A DNA stretch of 64,000 bases from CAYMYN01 sp964394665 (GTDB lineage Bacteria > Planctomycetota > UBA1135 > GCA-002686595). The notes beneath the pieces are model-generated. The model was given only the letters and a program-made list of their open reading frames with translations, was not told where the DNA came from and searched no databases. Each line of letters opens with the position of its first letter. Positions within the stretch are counted from its first letter, which is position 1. Below, in pieces: positions 44,653-53,673 of the stretch. A program made the position numbers and the translations under genes. Location of the stretch: NCBI GenBank assembly GCA_964394665.1, contig CAYMYN010000006.1:62001-126000 (forward strand), given 5' to 3'.

Positions 44653-46773
44653 ATGACCGGAAAGCGCCGGAGTCTGTTCCTCCTCGCCCTCACCGCCCCG
44701 CTGTTCGCCCCGCTGGCGAGCGCGGCACCGCAGGGCTCCGCCGAGATCCAGTCGCTGTTCCGCGAAGGACAGCAGCTCTTCCGCCAGGGCCAGAAGGCCC
44801 AGGCGCTCGAGCGCTTCACGCGCGTGCTGGCGCTGCAGCCCAGCAACGAGGACGCCTACGAGCTGTGGAAGATCGCGGACCAGCAGGTCCTGCTCGATCT
44901 GCTCGTCGAGGGCGGCCAGGGCGAGCTGGTGGCGGCGCGCCTGATGGAGCTCGCCGGCAGCGGCATGCGCGAGCGCGAGAACGACGAGGAGGCGATCCGC
45001 GCCCTCCTGCGCCGCATCGAGGGCGAGGATCCGATCGACCGCCGGCGCGCGCTGCGCGAGCTGGCGGTGAACCACGGCGAGTACGCGGTGCCGGCCATGC
45101 TGCGGCGCCTGGCGGACCCCGCGGACGACGAGCGGCGCGTGCTCTACATGCACAGCCTGACCCAGATGGACACCGACGTCGTGCTGCCGCTGGTCGCGGC
45201 CCTCGGCTCGGCGGACGCCTTCCTGCGCCGCAACGTGGCCAGCGTGCTGGGCTACATCGGCGACCGCCGCGCCGCCGCGGCCCTGGCCTGGATGGCCCGC
45301 AACGACTCCGACAGCGCCGCCCGCGAGGCCGCCGTCGAGGCCGCCCGCCGCGTCGGCTCGGACGGCAACCCCCTGGCGCTGTTCCTCGACCTGGGCGACG
45401 ACTACCACCACCAGCGCGCCAGCGTGCTGCGCCCGGCGGACTTCAGCCGCGTGGTCTGGAGCTGGCACGGCGACGCCCTCGTGAACACCGAGGTGCCCCG
45501 TTACCTGTACGCCGACGAGCTCTCGAAGAACGCCTACCACACCGCGCTGGCGATCGACCCCAGCTCGCTCGACGCGCGCGCCGGCCTGGCGCGGGCCTAT
45601 GCCGCCCAGCAGGCCGAGATGCTCGCCCGCACCCAGTCGGGGGTCGCCGACCAGGACTTCGACCAGCACTTGGCCCTGGCCGAGATCGCCCTCAGCGGCG
45701 CCGGCGTCGAGGCCCTCGACCGGGCCCTCGGGATGTGCCTGGCGGCGGGCGAGACCGGCACGGGCGTGCGCCTGGCCGACGCCCTCGGCGGCCTGTCCCT
45801 GAGCTCGACCTCGAACCTCGAGCAGGCCCTGGCTTCGGGCGACGGCGCGATCGCCTCCCAGGCCGCCGTGTCCCTCGGCGCCATCGCCCACCGCGCGGGT
45901 CGCGCGCCCTCCGCGGCCGCGGCCGAGGGGCTGGTGCGCGCCGCGACCCTCGAGGTGCTGCGCGTGGCCGCCGTGATCGACGGCGACGTCGCGCGGGGCC
46001 GCGAGCTCTCCGATGCGCTGCGCGCCCAGGGGCTCGTCGTGCACCACTGGGAGAGCGGCGCGATCGCGCTCGGGCTCCTGCGCCGCGTGCCCGGCATCGA
46101 CGCCCTGGTCGTGGCCGAGACCCTGCCCGACCTGACCGTCGACCAGATCCTGCGCTCGGTCGCGCGGGACGAGCGTCTGGCCGCCACCCCGGTCCTGCTG
46201 CTCACCGCCGACGAGGAACGCGCCGACGAGGTGTACGGCGAGGCCTTGGCCGGCACCCTGGGCTCGGCGGCCGACGCCGGCAAGGTGATCGAGCTCCTGG
46301 ACGCCAACATGGGCCGCGACCGCGAGCTGGCGCTGCAGATCTCGGCCCGCGCCGCCCAGACCCTCGAGCTGCTGGCCAGCGGCCCGGCCCGCGAGCAACT
46401 GACCGGCGCCGCGGACGGCCTGGCGAGCGTGCTCGCCGACCGCACCGACCTCGTGGTCGCCCCGGCCCTGGGCGCGTTGGGCGCCCTGGGCAACGTCCAA
46501 CACCTCGACGCCGTCAGCGCCCTGGTGCTCGACGGTGAGCGCTCGACCTGGGTGCGCACCGCCGCCGCCGAGGCCCTGGGCAACATCGCCGGCCGCACGG
46601 GCCACGGTCCCGCCAGCGATCTGCTCGAGCAACTGGTCGCCGTGGTGGTCTCCGACGCTCCGATCGAGGTGCGCGGGGCCCTCTCGCGCGCCCTCGGCCG
46701 CATGCCCCTGACGGCGGCCCAACGCGGGGCGCTGCTTTCGGCCTCGCGCGTCTACGTCGGCGCGACCCACTGA
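44653..46773 (+). CDS. Exported TPR/HEAT protein with a pseudo-receiver domain
   Basis: This 706-residue protein begins with a signal peptide (LFLLALTAPLFAPLASAAPQ). A TPR unit lies at about 33-75. HEAT-like repeats occur at about 115-240 and again at about 580-700 (LVAPALGALGALGNVQHLDAVSALVLDGE). Between them, at about 430-550, lies a domain with the receiver-fold pattern (VAAVIDGDVARGRELSDALRAQGL..., PVLLLTADEERADEVY). The phospho-acceptor position reads VVAETLPD, without the Asp. A receiver fold in an exported protein is unexpected, and it probably binds protein rather than phosphate. Confidence 0.7.
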   Translation: MTGKRRSLFLLALTAPLFAPLASAAPQGSAEIQSLFREGQQLFRQGQKAQALERFTRVLALQPSNEDAYELWKIADQQVLLDLLVEGGQGELVAARLMELAGSGMRERENDEEAIRALLRRIEGEDPIDRRRALRELAVNHGEYAVPAMLRRLADPADDERRVLYMHSLTQMDTDVVLPLVAALGSADAFLRRNVASVLGYIGDRRAAAALAWMARNDSDSAAREAAVEAARRVGSDGNPLALFLDLGDDYHHQRASVLRPADFSRVVWSWHGDALVNTEVPRYLYADELSKNAYHTALAIDPSSLDARAGLARAYAAQQAEMLARTQSGVADQDFDQHLALAEIALSGAGVEALDRALGMCLAAGETGTGVRLADALGGLSLSSTSNLEQALASGDGAIASQAAVSLGAIAHRAGRAPSAAAAEGLVRAATLEVLRVAAVIDGDVARGRELSDALRAQGLVVHHWESGAIALGLLRRVPGIDALVVAETLPDLTVDQILRSVARDERLAATPVLLLTADEERADEVYGEALAGTLGSAADAGKVIELLDANMGRDRELALQISARAAQTLELLASGPAREQLTGAADGLASVLADRTDLVVAPALGALGALGNVQHLDAVSALVLDGERSTWVRTAAAEALGNIAGRTGHGPASDLLEQLVAVVVSDAPIEVRGALSRALGRMPLTAAQRGALLSASRVYVGATH

Positions 46774-46798
46774 GCAGCCCGCGACCCGATTCGAACAG

Positions 46799-46873
46799 GC
46801 CAGATTAGCTCAGCGGTAGAGCACTGCTTTCGTAAAGCAGGGGTCATCGGTTCAAATCCGATATCTGGCTCCA
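46799..46873 (+). tRNA. tRNA-Thr (anticodon CGT)
   Basis: The cloverleaf is complete: acceptor GCCAGAT/ATCTGGC, D arm with AGCTCAGCGGTAGAGC, anticodon arm CTGCT-TTCGTAA-AGCAG and T arm with GGTTCAAATCC. The terminal CCA is encoded. It reads ACG. Confidence 0.97.
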
Positions 46874-46879
46874 ATTCAA

Positions 46880-46913
46880 GCGGGGCGGACACCTTCGAGG
46901 GTGTCCGCCCCGC
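46880..46913 (+). terminator. Hairpin after tRNA-Thr
   Basis: A perfect 14-bp stem GCGGGGCGGACACC / GGTGTCCGCCCCGC with a 6-base TTCGAG loop, 7 bases after the tRNA. It may also serve the convergent minus-strand gene. Confidence 0.75.
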
Positions 46914-46946
46914 GCTGCATTCGAGCGTGGGCTCGGACGAGTCCGC

Positions 46947-48602
46947 CTACTCGAGCTCGAGCCGCTGCCAGATCGAGAACGACTTCTTGCCGTGGTGGTC
47001 GCCCGCGGATCCGTTCCACACGGCGAGGGAGAGCAGGGCGAAGGAGCCGGGCACGAGCTCGAGTTCGCGCTCGTGCCGCGCTGCGAGGGCGCGCCGGAGG
47101 ACGACGCTCCATTCGCCCTCGTTCCAGCGCGGATCGACCGTCACGCGGCTCGCCTCGGGATGGTCGGGGCTCAGGTCGTCGAAGCCCTCGGCGTGCAGGC
47201 TCTCGGGCTCGCGACCCGGGCCACCCGCCCCCGGAACGGTGACGGATTGGTAGAGGGGCGCGTCGAGCCGGCCGGGCCAGGGCTGCAGCGGATCGGGCCG
47301 CCCGTGCGGTAGCCCACCCAGGAGGTCGAAGAGGCCCGCGGCGTCCTCGGCTCGAAACGCCTTCCAGTGCCACAGGTTCACCGGGTGCTCGGGCGAGCCC
47401 ATGCCGACCAGCGGTGGCGCGGGCGCGCTCGTCAGCGCGAGCGAGACGCCGTCGCCGTGGCGCGCGGGGCCGCCGATGCGATCGTCGCGCGAGCCGTCGG
47501 GCCAGCGCACGCGCACGGCGAGCGTGGTTCCATCGTGCAGCGCCGACACGCGCGCCGAGACGACGGAGCGATCGTTCCACGCCAGGGGCGCCAGGACGAC
47601 CTCGAGCTCCACCGCGCCCGCCCAGCGTTCGTCCTCGGGATCGGAGGGCACGGGCGTGCCCGTCCGCGCGGCGCGCACCAGGCCCGTGCGGTGCACCAGG
47701 CGTCGCTCGGAGCCCTCCGGGATCAGGCTCTGCACGTAGCGCACGAGGTCGGGCAACTCGTCCGGGTCGGCGAGCACGGTGGGCACCATGGCCGTGCCGG
47801 GCAGGCCGAGCAACACCCGCCGCGCGAGGGCCTCGTAGGAAGCGCCGCCCTTGAGCACGCCGGCGGTGAAGTCGCGGGCCCAGTTCAGGTTGCCGTCCGG
47901 GTTCCAACGCGGTTCGTCGGGCCGGCCCTGGCCCTGCTCGCCGTGGCACACGGCGCAACTGCGCAGGTAGCTGTCCTGGCCGCGGGCCAGGGCGTCGGCG
48001 TCGGCCTCGCGGGGCGCGGGCAGCTCTTGGATCGCTCCGGGCGTCAGCCGCTCGCGCGCCAGCGCCTGCGCCCGCGGGGCCGGGAGCGGCTCGCCGCCCT
48101 GCGCGCCGCCGAGCGCCAGACGCTCGGCCAGCCCGCGCTCGGCGAGCCGGCGCACGTGGGCCGCGAGGGCCGCCAGGTCCTCCTCGGGCATCCAGCCGAA
48201 GGCCGGCATGGCCGAGCCCGGCAGGCCGCGGCGCAACACCGCCGCCAGGTCCGCGTCGGAGGGCACGCCGTTGGTGCTCGAGACGAGCAGGAACTGCCCG
48301 CGGCCGAAGTCCCGCGCGGGCGGGAACAGCAGCGGCGCCGCCGACCCGTTCCCCGCTCCGCCCGGCCCGTGGCACAGCGCGCAGTGGTCGGCATACAGCT
48401 CCGCCCCGCGCGCCAACTCCCGCGCCCGCGCCCCCTCGTACCCGCTCCCGGCGCCTTCGCCCGAGGGAAGCTGCCGGCACGCGACCGTCAGCGCCGCCAG
48501 GCCGAGGGCCGCGGCGATCAGGTCGCGCGCCGTGCGCGCGCGGGGCTCGTGGGGGGCAGGGGACTCGTCGCGGGTGCGTGTGCGGAAGGGGAACTTCGTC
48601 AT
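46947..48602 (-). CDS. Di-haem c-type lipoprotein with ethylbenzene dehydrogenase-like domain
   Basis: The 551-residue protein has a lipoprotein signal (LGLAALTVAC). It has two cytochrome c domains, with haem sites CALCH (about residue 72) and CAVCH (about 194) and likely axial Met residues in GSAMPAF and GTAMVPT. The C-terminal part (about 300-550) resembles the haem b subunit of DMSO reductase-family ethylbenzene dehydrogenases (RHGDGVSLAL, PVNLWHWKA). It would pass electrons in the periplasm. The start is ATG 48602, giving a normal signal; the frame extends further upstream. No molybdopterin partner gene is nearby. Confidence 0.8.
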   Translation of the reverse strand: MTKFPFRTRTRDESPAPHEPRARTARDLIAAALGLAALTVACRQLPSGEGAGSGYEGARARELARGAELYADHCALCHGPGGAGNGSAAPLLFPPARDFGRGQFLLVSSTNGVPSDADLAAVLRRGLPGSAMPAFGWMPEEDLAALAAHVRRLAERGLAERLALGGAQGGEPLPAPRAQALARERLTPGAIQELPAPREADADALARGQDSYLRSCAVCHGEQGQGRPDEPRWNPDGNLNWARDFTAGVLKGGASYEALARRVLLGLPGTAMVPTVLADPDELPDLVRYVQSLIPEGSERRLVHRTGLVRAARTGTPVPSDPEDERWAGAVELEVVLAPLAWNDRSVVSARVSALHDGTTLAVRVRWPDGSRDDRIGGPARHGDGVSLALTSAPAPPLVGMGSPEHPVNLWHWKAFRAEDAAGLFDLLGGLPHGRPDPLQPWPGRLDAPLYQSVTVPGAGGPGREPESLHAEGFDDLSPDHPEASRVTVDPRWNEGEWSVVLRRALAARHERELELVPGSFALLSLAVWNGSAGDHHGKKSFSIWQRLELE

Positions 48603-48783
48603 GGGAGTGCGTCGACCCGCGCGCGGGTGCGTGCGCCAGTCTGCGCGCCCAGCCGCGCCGTTCCAAGCGGTCGAGTCCGTAGCGCCCCGAACCGATGGGC
48701 GTAGGCCCGCTGCCGGCTCAGGGCTCCCCGACGGCATTCACCCGCGCGCATTGCCGAACCGCGCCCGCCCGCGGAGCACGTGC

Positions 48784-50460
48784 TCAGAACTCGGCCTGGG
48801 CGGCGAGTTGGGCCAGGGCGCGGCGCAGGGGGCGGTGGGCGTCGAAGAGGCGCACGAAGTCGCTCTCGCGGCGGCCGCCCTTGGCGCGCACGACCTGGGC
48901 CAGGGCGCGGCGTTGGGCTGGGGTCCAGCGCTCGATGCCGGGCAACTCGCGCACGAGCGGGGCCCAGCGGCGCCAGGCCTCGCGCTCGCCCGCGCTCCAG
49001 CTCGCGCTGGGACGCGTGCGCAGGAGCTTCGCCGCGTCGGCGAGGGCCTCGCGTTCGGCGGCCTCGCGGTCCGAGCCGTGACGCGCGGCGACGCGCGCCG
49101 AGACCACCAGGCCCGCATCGGCGCAGGCGAGCATGCCGATCACGTCGTCGCGCTCGGCCCCCAGATGCCAGTAGACGTTCTCGCGCGCGAGGATGCGCAG
49201 GGTCTCGATCGGCGTGCGGTGCGAGGGATCGCGGCGCATCCGCGCGAGCTCGCGCTCCATCACGCGCAGGGTGGCCGGGTCCTTGGGGCGAAATCCGAGC
49301 TTCTGGTAGAACCACCACGCGCCCGACTCGAGCGCCTCGTCGTTGTCGTCGCCGAGTTGATAGGGATAGATCGTGAAGCTGTCGCTGCCGAAGAGCGCGC
49401 GCACCGTGGCGAGCACGCGACCGTAGACCGCCCCCGCCTCCGCGCCGCGGAAGGTCTCGAAGACGTTGTAGGCGATCTCCGCCGAGCCGTAAAGCGCGCT
49501 GTTCAGCACGTAACCGATCGGCACACCGTTCTTGATCGTCAGGAAGGCGTACACGGCCTCGAAGAGCAAGCGGCGCTCGGGTCGCACGCCGACGGCCACG
49601 AAGCTCAAGCCCTCGCCACACTCCACCACGCGCACGTCGTCGGGATCCCCGTAGGAGAAGGCGTCGAGGTCGCGGCTGCGCGTCACTAGCGCCTCGCGGG
49701 CGAGGTCGATCAGGCGCTCGCCCTCGCGGCGCGACACGGCGCGGATCGCGAGCGGCGGCCGGCGCACCTCGCGCGCCAGGTCGGGCCGCTGGCGGCGCAG
49801 CGGGCCTTCCTGGAAGTGCACAGGGCCCAGGGGGTGGTGGGCGCGGGTGCGGGAGGGCGTGTCCGGGCCAGGCTCGAGGCGCAGCCACAGACCGAGCTCC
49901 TGGTAGAGGTACTCGTGCAGGGTGGGGGAGAGGCCCAGGGCGCCGATGCGCTTCACGAGGAACGCCGCGTCGCCCTCCCCCGGACCGGCGAGCTTCTCGC
50001 ACCAGGTGCGCAACGGAAAGCCGATCTCCTCCATGCCGGCCGCTTCGGCGGGCAACACGAGCTGGTGCAGTAGGCGCTGGAGGCGCTCTTCGTCCTCGAG
50101 CTCGTCCCACAGGACGCGCAGGCGGGTGGGCCAATGCTGCGCCAGCCAACGCGCCATCTCGGCATAGAAACGGTAATCGATCGGCGTGCCGGCGATGCCG
50201 CTGTCGGCGAGGTCCTCGGCGAGCTCGCAGAGGTCGCGTCGCGCGTCGAAGCGCGCCAGGCGTTGCTCGACGGCGGCCAGCAGCTCGGCGTCGTCGGGAT
50301 AGGCGCGCAGGAAACACAGCGCCTCGTGGAGGGCGTGCACGTGCTTGGCGCTGCGCAGGCGCTCGCGATCGAGGGCGGCGATCAGTCCGAGCTTGCGCCC
50401 GGCGAGACCCGGGCCGTACTCGGCGCGGATCCGTTCCAGGGCCTTCAGGGTGCGACTCAT
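48784..50460 (-). CDS. Hypothetical protein with GNAT-like segment
   Basis: This 558-residue cytosolic protein has no firm family. Residues 1-200 are helical. The region of about 270-400 (LLFEAVYAFLTIKNGVPIGYV, then GAWWFYQKLGFRPKD) looks like an acetyltransferase (GNAT) core, with the AWWFYQKLGFRP motif matching the common end of such folds. The C-terminal ~150 residues are Arg/Ala-rich helices. It starts at ATG 50460. Confidence 0.6.
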   Translation of the reverse strand: MSRTLKALERIRAEYGPGLAGRKLGLIAALDRERLRSAKHVHALHEALCFLRAYPDDAELLAAVEQRLARFDARRDLCELAEDLADSGIAGTPIDYRFYAEMARWLAQHWPTRLRVLWDELEDEERLQRLLHQLVLPAEAAGMEEIGFPLRTWCEKLAGPGEGDAAFLVKRIGALGLSPTLHEYLYQELGLWLRLEPGPDTPSRTRAHHPLGPVHFQEGPLRRQRPDLAREVRRPPLAIRAVSRREGERLIDLAREALVTRSRDLDAFSYGDPDDVRVVECGEGLSFVAVGVRPERRLLFEAVYAFLTIKNGVPIGYVLNSALYGSAEIAYNVFETFRGAEAGAVYGRVLATVRALFGSDSFTIYPYQLGDDNDEALESGAWWFYQKLGFRPKDPATLRVMERELARMRRDPSHRTPIETLRILARENVYWHLGAERDDVIGMLACADAGLVVSARVAARHGSDREAAEREALADAAKLLRTRPSASWSAGEREAWRRWAPLVRELPGIERWTPAQRRALAQVVRAKGGRRESDFVRLFDAHRPLRRALAQLAAQAEF

Positions 50461-50554
50461 GGCGCAGAGTGTGCGCGGCCGCCGGAGCCTCACCAAGGGG
50501 GCGTGGACGGCGTCCCGTTCCAAGGCGTACAACGCCCTCCCGCCCGGAGCCGCC

Positions 50555-51118
50555 ATGCAGTCCAAGACGAAGACCCCCCAGGAGTCCGCCCGCCCCGCCC
50601 TCTCGAGCGTCCAGAAGGGGGTGCTCGTGCTGCTCGCCCTGCTCTTCCTGGGCTCGGTCGCGGTGCGGGCCATGAAGAGCTCGGGGCCCGACGCCACGCC
50701 CACCTCGGGCGCGGCCTCCAAGCCGGCGGTCGGGCCCGACGGCTTCCTACCCGGGCTGCCGGGCGGTCCCGGCGCGACAGCCCCGGCCGAGCCGGTCGAG
50801 GAACCGGGGGGCATCGAGGGCCTGTTGCCGCTCTTCACCGAAGGCAGCTTCTTCGCCTTGATCGGTTTCGCCCTGGGCTACGCCTCGCGCAAGGTGGTCA
50901 AGCTGCTCCTGATCTTCGTGGCCATCTTCTTCGTCGGCATCCAAGCCCTGAGCTACGCCGACGTGATGACGGTCGATTGGGGCCGCGCGGTCGAGCTCCT
51001 CAATCGCCTCGTGCTGAACCTCCAGGAGGACCAACCCTTCACCCAGGTCCTCAAGGAGAAGATCCCGACCGTGGGCGCCCTGATCGCCGGCTACTTCCTC
51101 GGTTTCCGCCGCGGCTGA
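50555..51118 (+). CDS. FUN14-domain membrane protein
   Basis: This 187-residue protein has an N-terminal transmembrane helix (VLVLLALLFLGSVAV, about 23-38) and a Pro/Gly/Ala-rich spacer. A FUN14 domain follows (about 105-185): FALGYASRKVVKLLLIFVAIFFVGIQALSY, then VDWGRAVELLN. FUN14 proteins occur in mitochondria and many bacteria, and their bacterial role is unknown. It is divergent from the GNAT-like gene. Confidence 0.75.
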   Translation: MQSKTKTPQESARPALSSVQKGVLVLLALLFLGSVAVRAMKSSGPDATPTSGAASKPAVGPDGFLPGLPGGPGATAPAEPVEEPGGIEGLLPLFTEGSFFALIGFALGYASRKVVKLLLIFVAIFFVGIQALSYADVMTVDWGRAVELLNRLVLNLQEDQPFTQVLKEKIPTVGALIAGYFLGFRRG

Positions 51119-51360
51119 CCCCCCGCGCAACCTGACTCTCGCGGGTTCTTCGGGTACTCCAGCGCGCTCGAGTTTCGCCACGGTTCCGCTCGGCGCAGCT
51201 ACGACTGGTGCGCCCCCGATGTCCCCGGATACCCGAGCCGGATAGGAACCAGGGAGGCGAAAAGATCTCGCTTGCCGGCCAGCGCCTCCCCCGTTACGCT
51301 GGCTAAGTCCGGGCACCATGTAAGGTCGCATTAGGCCCTGTTGCCCATGGAGTGCTGCCG

Positions 51361-52707
51361 ATGATGATAAACACCGCAATCCTCAGCCTGAGCACACTGG
51401 CGATCCTTGTTCTGATACCAGGCTCCAGGCAAGCACCTTTCGGAGACTCGGTCATCGTCGGGGACGGCCAGGTCTTCTCCGGCACGCTCACCTGCACCGA
51501 CTTCTACGTGCCCCACTCGATCACTGCGTGGGTCGGAGCCGACTTCGTGCTGCAAGCAACAGGCGAAGTCGCGATCCACGGCACGGTGAAGGCCGTCGAT
51601 CGTGAGCTCGGCGACGAACTCTCCGATGGGCCTCGCATCACGATCCTCGCCGCTGAGCGCCTGTACGTGGCCCCGGGAGGAGCGCTCCTGGGAGGCAAGG
51701 GGAAGAGCTACCCGGACAGTCCCGGCCCGTGGTTGGGCCTCTCCGGTGGTGACGGATCCAGCGTCCATGTCGACGCGACCACCTTCACGATCCTCGGCGA
51801 AGTTCGTGCCGGTGGCGGTGGAGCTGGGGCCTTGGGAGGGGACGGGGGACGCGGAGGCAACCTCCGGATCGTCGGAGCCCCGGCACCCCATCCCGAGCAA
51901 CCCCAGGATGCGGGCCCTGGGATGGTGGGCAGCGGAGCAGGGGGGCGGGGAGGTAACGGAATCCTCTCGGGGCTTCACGATCTCGCGGCCGGTGATGGCG
52001 GATACGCAGGCAACGTGACCTTCAGCAGCAGGGAGAGTGTCTCGATGTCAGCTCCGTGCTCGAATCTCGGTCCAGCCCACGGGGGAGCCGCTTCGTCGTC
52101 ATGCCATCAAGGCACCACATGCGCCAGCGGCTTGGCGGGAACGGATGCTTCGGTGCCCGCTGATGGTGCGGATGGCGGCGATGGCGGAGATGGGCCTGAT
52201 GGAACGGAGGCGAGTCCGAACGGGCGAAGGGGTGGCCATGGCGGCGCCGGAGGGAGCGTCACTGCGTCCGGCGGCGGCGCAGGCGGCAGTGGTGGAGACT
52301 GCTGCAACCCCCCCGCCACTGGAGGAAGTGGGGGAAAGGGAGGGAAAGGTGGTGACGCCAAGGGGGGCAAGGGGGGCAAGGGAGGAAAAAGAGGGGACGC
52401 CTACAGCCCCGACGGAGGGAGTTCCTACAGCGGAACCGGTGGCGACGATGGGAACGGTGGAGCTGCAGGAAACGCATCCTCAGGCCCCGGGGGCAATGGC
52501 GGCAGGGCCGGCAACGGGTGCCCCCCTGGCGGGGCGGGCGTCGGAGGTGAACCGGGTACCCCCACAACCCAGGCCCCTGGGGCACCCGGAACGGCAGGGG
52601 CCGGCAATCCGGCAGGTGCGCCGGGTTCGCACGGCGGCCAAGGGGCCAAGGCCCATGGAACTCCTGGCGCACCGGGCGGCCAGGGGTCGAATTGCTGCAA
52701 CAACTGA
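51361..52707 (+). CDS. Secreted glycine-rich, collagen-like protein
   Basis: The ~448-residue protein has a short N-terminal hydrophobic segment and ~130 residues of beta-rich sequence. About 280 residues follow that are dominated by GG, GGxGG and GxP repeats (GGKGGKGGDAKGG, PGAPGTAGAGNPAGAPG), recalling PGRS and collagen-like proteins. Pairs of cysteines (DCCNPP, SNCCNN) occur near the end. The start may be GTG 51352, ATG 51361 or ATG 51364. It is likely extracellular and structural. Codon bias is looser than in the neighbours. Confidence 0.6.
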   Translation: MMINTAILSLSTLAILVLIPGSRQAPFGDSVIVGDGQVFSGTLTCTDFYVPHSITAWVGADFVLQATGEVAIHGTVKAVDRELGDELSDGPRITILAAERLYVAPGGALLGGKGKSYPDSPGPWLGLSGGDGSSVHVDATTFTILGEVRAGGGGAGALGGDGGRGGNLRIVGAPAPHPEQPQDAGPGMVGSGAGGRGGNGILSGLHDLAAGDGGYAGNVTFSSRESVSMSAPCSNLGPAHGGAASSSCHQGTTCASGLAGTDASVPADGADGGDGGDGPDGTEASPNGRRGGHGGAGGSVTASGGGAGGSGGDCCNPPATGGSGGKGGKGGDAKGGKGGKGGKRGDAYSPDGGSSYSGTGGDDGNGGAAGNASSGPGGNGGRAGNGCPPGGAGVGGEPGTPTTQAPGAPGTAGAGNPAGAPGSHGGQGAKAHGTPGAPGGQGSNCCNN

Positions 52708-52722
52708 ACACTCGAGGATGAC

Positions 52723-52992
52723 ATGTGCTACCAGGCGATTCATCGTGCCATTGAAGGCCGCAGCGCTCTCGCACTTCGAGCGCTACTGGGGACTCTGTTG
52801 ATTGCACTGGGTGCGTGTCGCGGCCCGCAGCCGGATGGGCACGGCCCCTTCCAGTTGGTTTCCACCGAGTACAGCGAAGGCGCTCTTCACCTCATCCTAC
52901 TTGACACCCGGAGCGGAGAGTGCTGGGAGGCACGTGGCGCCGCCTCCGAGTGGAGGCCACGCTTTCCTCCGCCCGGCACGCGCCGAGAGTAA
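52723..52992 (+). CDS. Short putative lipoprotein
   Basis: The 89-residue protein has a lipobox-like segment LLGTLLIALGAC after a long polar N-terminus. Only about 55 residues remain after Cys, with no recognised domain (HLILLDTRSGECWEARG). It starts 15 bases after the collagen-like gene. It could be the 5' part of a longer gene that has decayed. Confidence 0.4.
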   Translation: MCYQAIHRAIEGRSALALRALLGTLLIALGACRGPQPDGHGPFQLVSTEYSEGALHLILLDTRSGECWEARGAASEWRPRFPPPGTRRE

Positions 52993-53182
52993 TCCAAGAC
53001 ACCTGGGACACGAAGCGCTTCATCCAGTACTCCACAGCGCGGGTGAGACCCGCAACCCAACGCGGAGCGCGGGGCCCGCGCTGCTTCCCCTTGCGGGGGA
53101 GGAGGACCTCCCCCGATCCGGCCGCGACACGCGGCCTCCCCCTCCCCGCCGCCTGATGGGCGGCGCGGCGCCTCCGGCGCCG

Positions 53183-53239
53183 GATCTACTACGGCGCGAA
53201 TCCTGGGCGCAACGTGCAGGATCGGATCCGTAGTAGATC
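53183..53239. repeat. 12-bp inverted repeat
   Basis: GATCTACTACGG (53183-53194) and CCGTAGTAGATC (53228-53239) are exact complements 33 bases apart. GGATC words also recur between them. It may be a small mobile-element scar or a recombination site. Confidence 0.5.
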
Positions 53240-53247
53240 AGCCCGCC

Positions 53248-53496
53248 GTGGGCCGGTCTCGGTTGCGTGCGGCGAGCGGAAACGTGCAACGGCGGATCGA
53301 ATTCGCAAGCCATGCGGAGTTGGCTCCGGGCATCTGGCGCCCGATGGAGATGACGATCCAGGAACTCGACCCGGTGTGTGCGGTGCGGCGCACGGTTCGA
53401 TATCGATTCTCCGGGGGCTGCCGCGGAAACCAGAGCCCGCTCGAGCTGCGGGTGCCCTCCAACGCCGAGAGTTCCTGGTTCGTGCGAGTCCGCTGA
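53248..53496 (+). pseudogene. Possible gene fragment
   Basis: An 82-codon frame begins right after the inverted repeat and reads as a beta-rich C-terminal piece (IEFASHAELAPGIWRPMEMTIQELDP, then VRRTVRYRF, LELRVPSNAES). It looks like the end of an exported protein whose front is missing. No convincing start or ribosome site is present. Confidence 0.35.
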
Positions 53497-53673
53497 CGGC
53501 GCCTGCGGGCCTGGACGGCCCACGGCGCGGCCGGCAGCCCGGCAGGGGGCCCATGCGGCGGGGAACGAAGTGGGCCAGCCTGGCCGAACCGAGGGTGGAC
53601 CTGATACGCCGAGCTGTGACAGGAACGGCAGCGGCCTCGCCTGCTATCGAGGTCCGTACGGACTCCGTTCCGT

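Larger units (their letters stand above)
52993..53673. other. Decayed region, no intact gene
   Basis: These ~680 bases hold only short frames, an inverted repeat (53183-53239) and one fragment that looks protein-coding (53248-53496). The region looks like gene remains or an insertion scar between secreted-protein genes. Confidence 0.45.
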
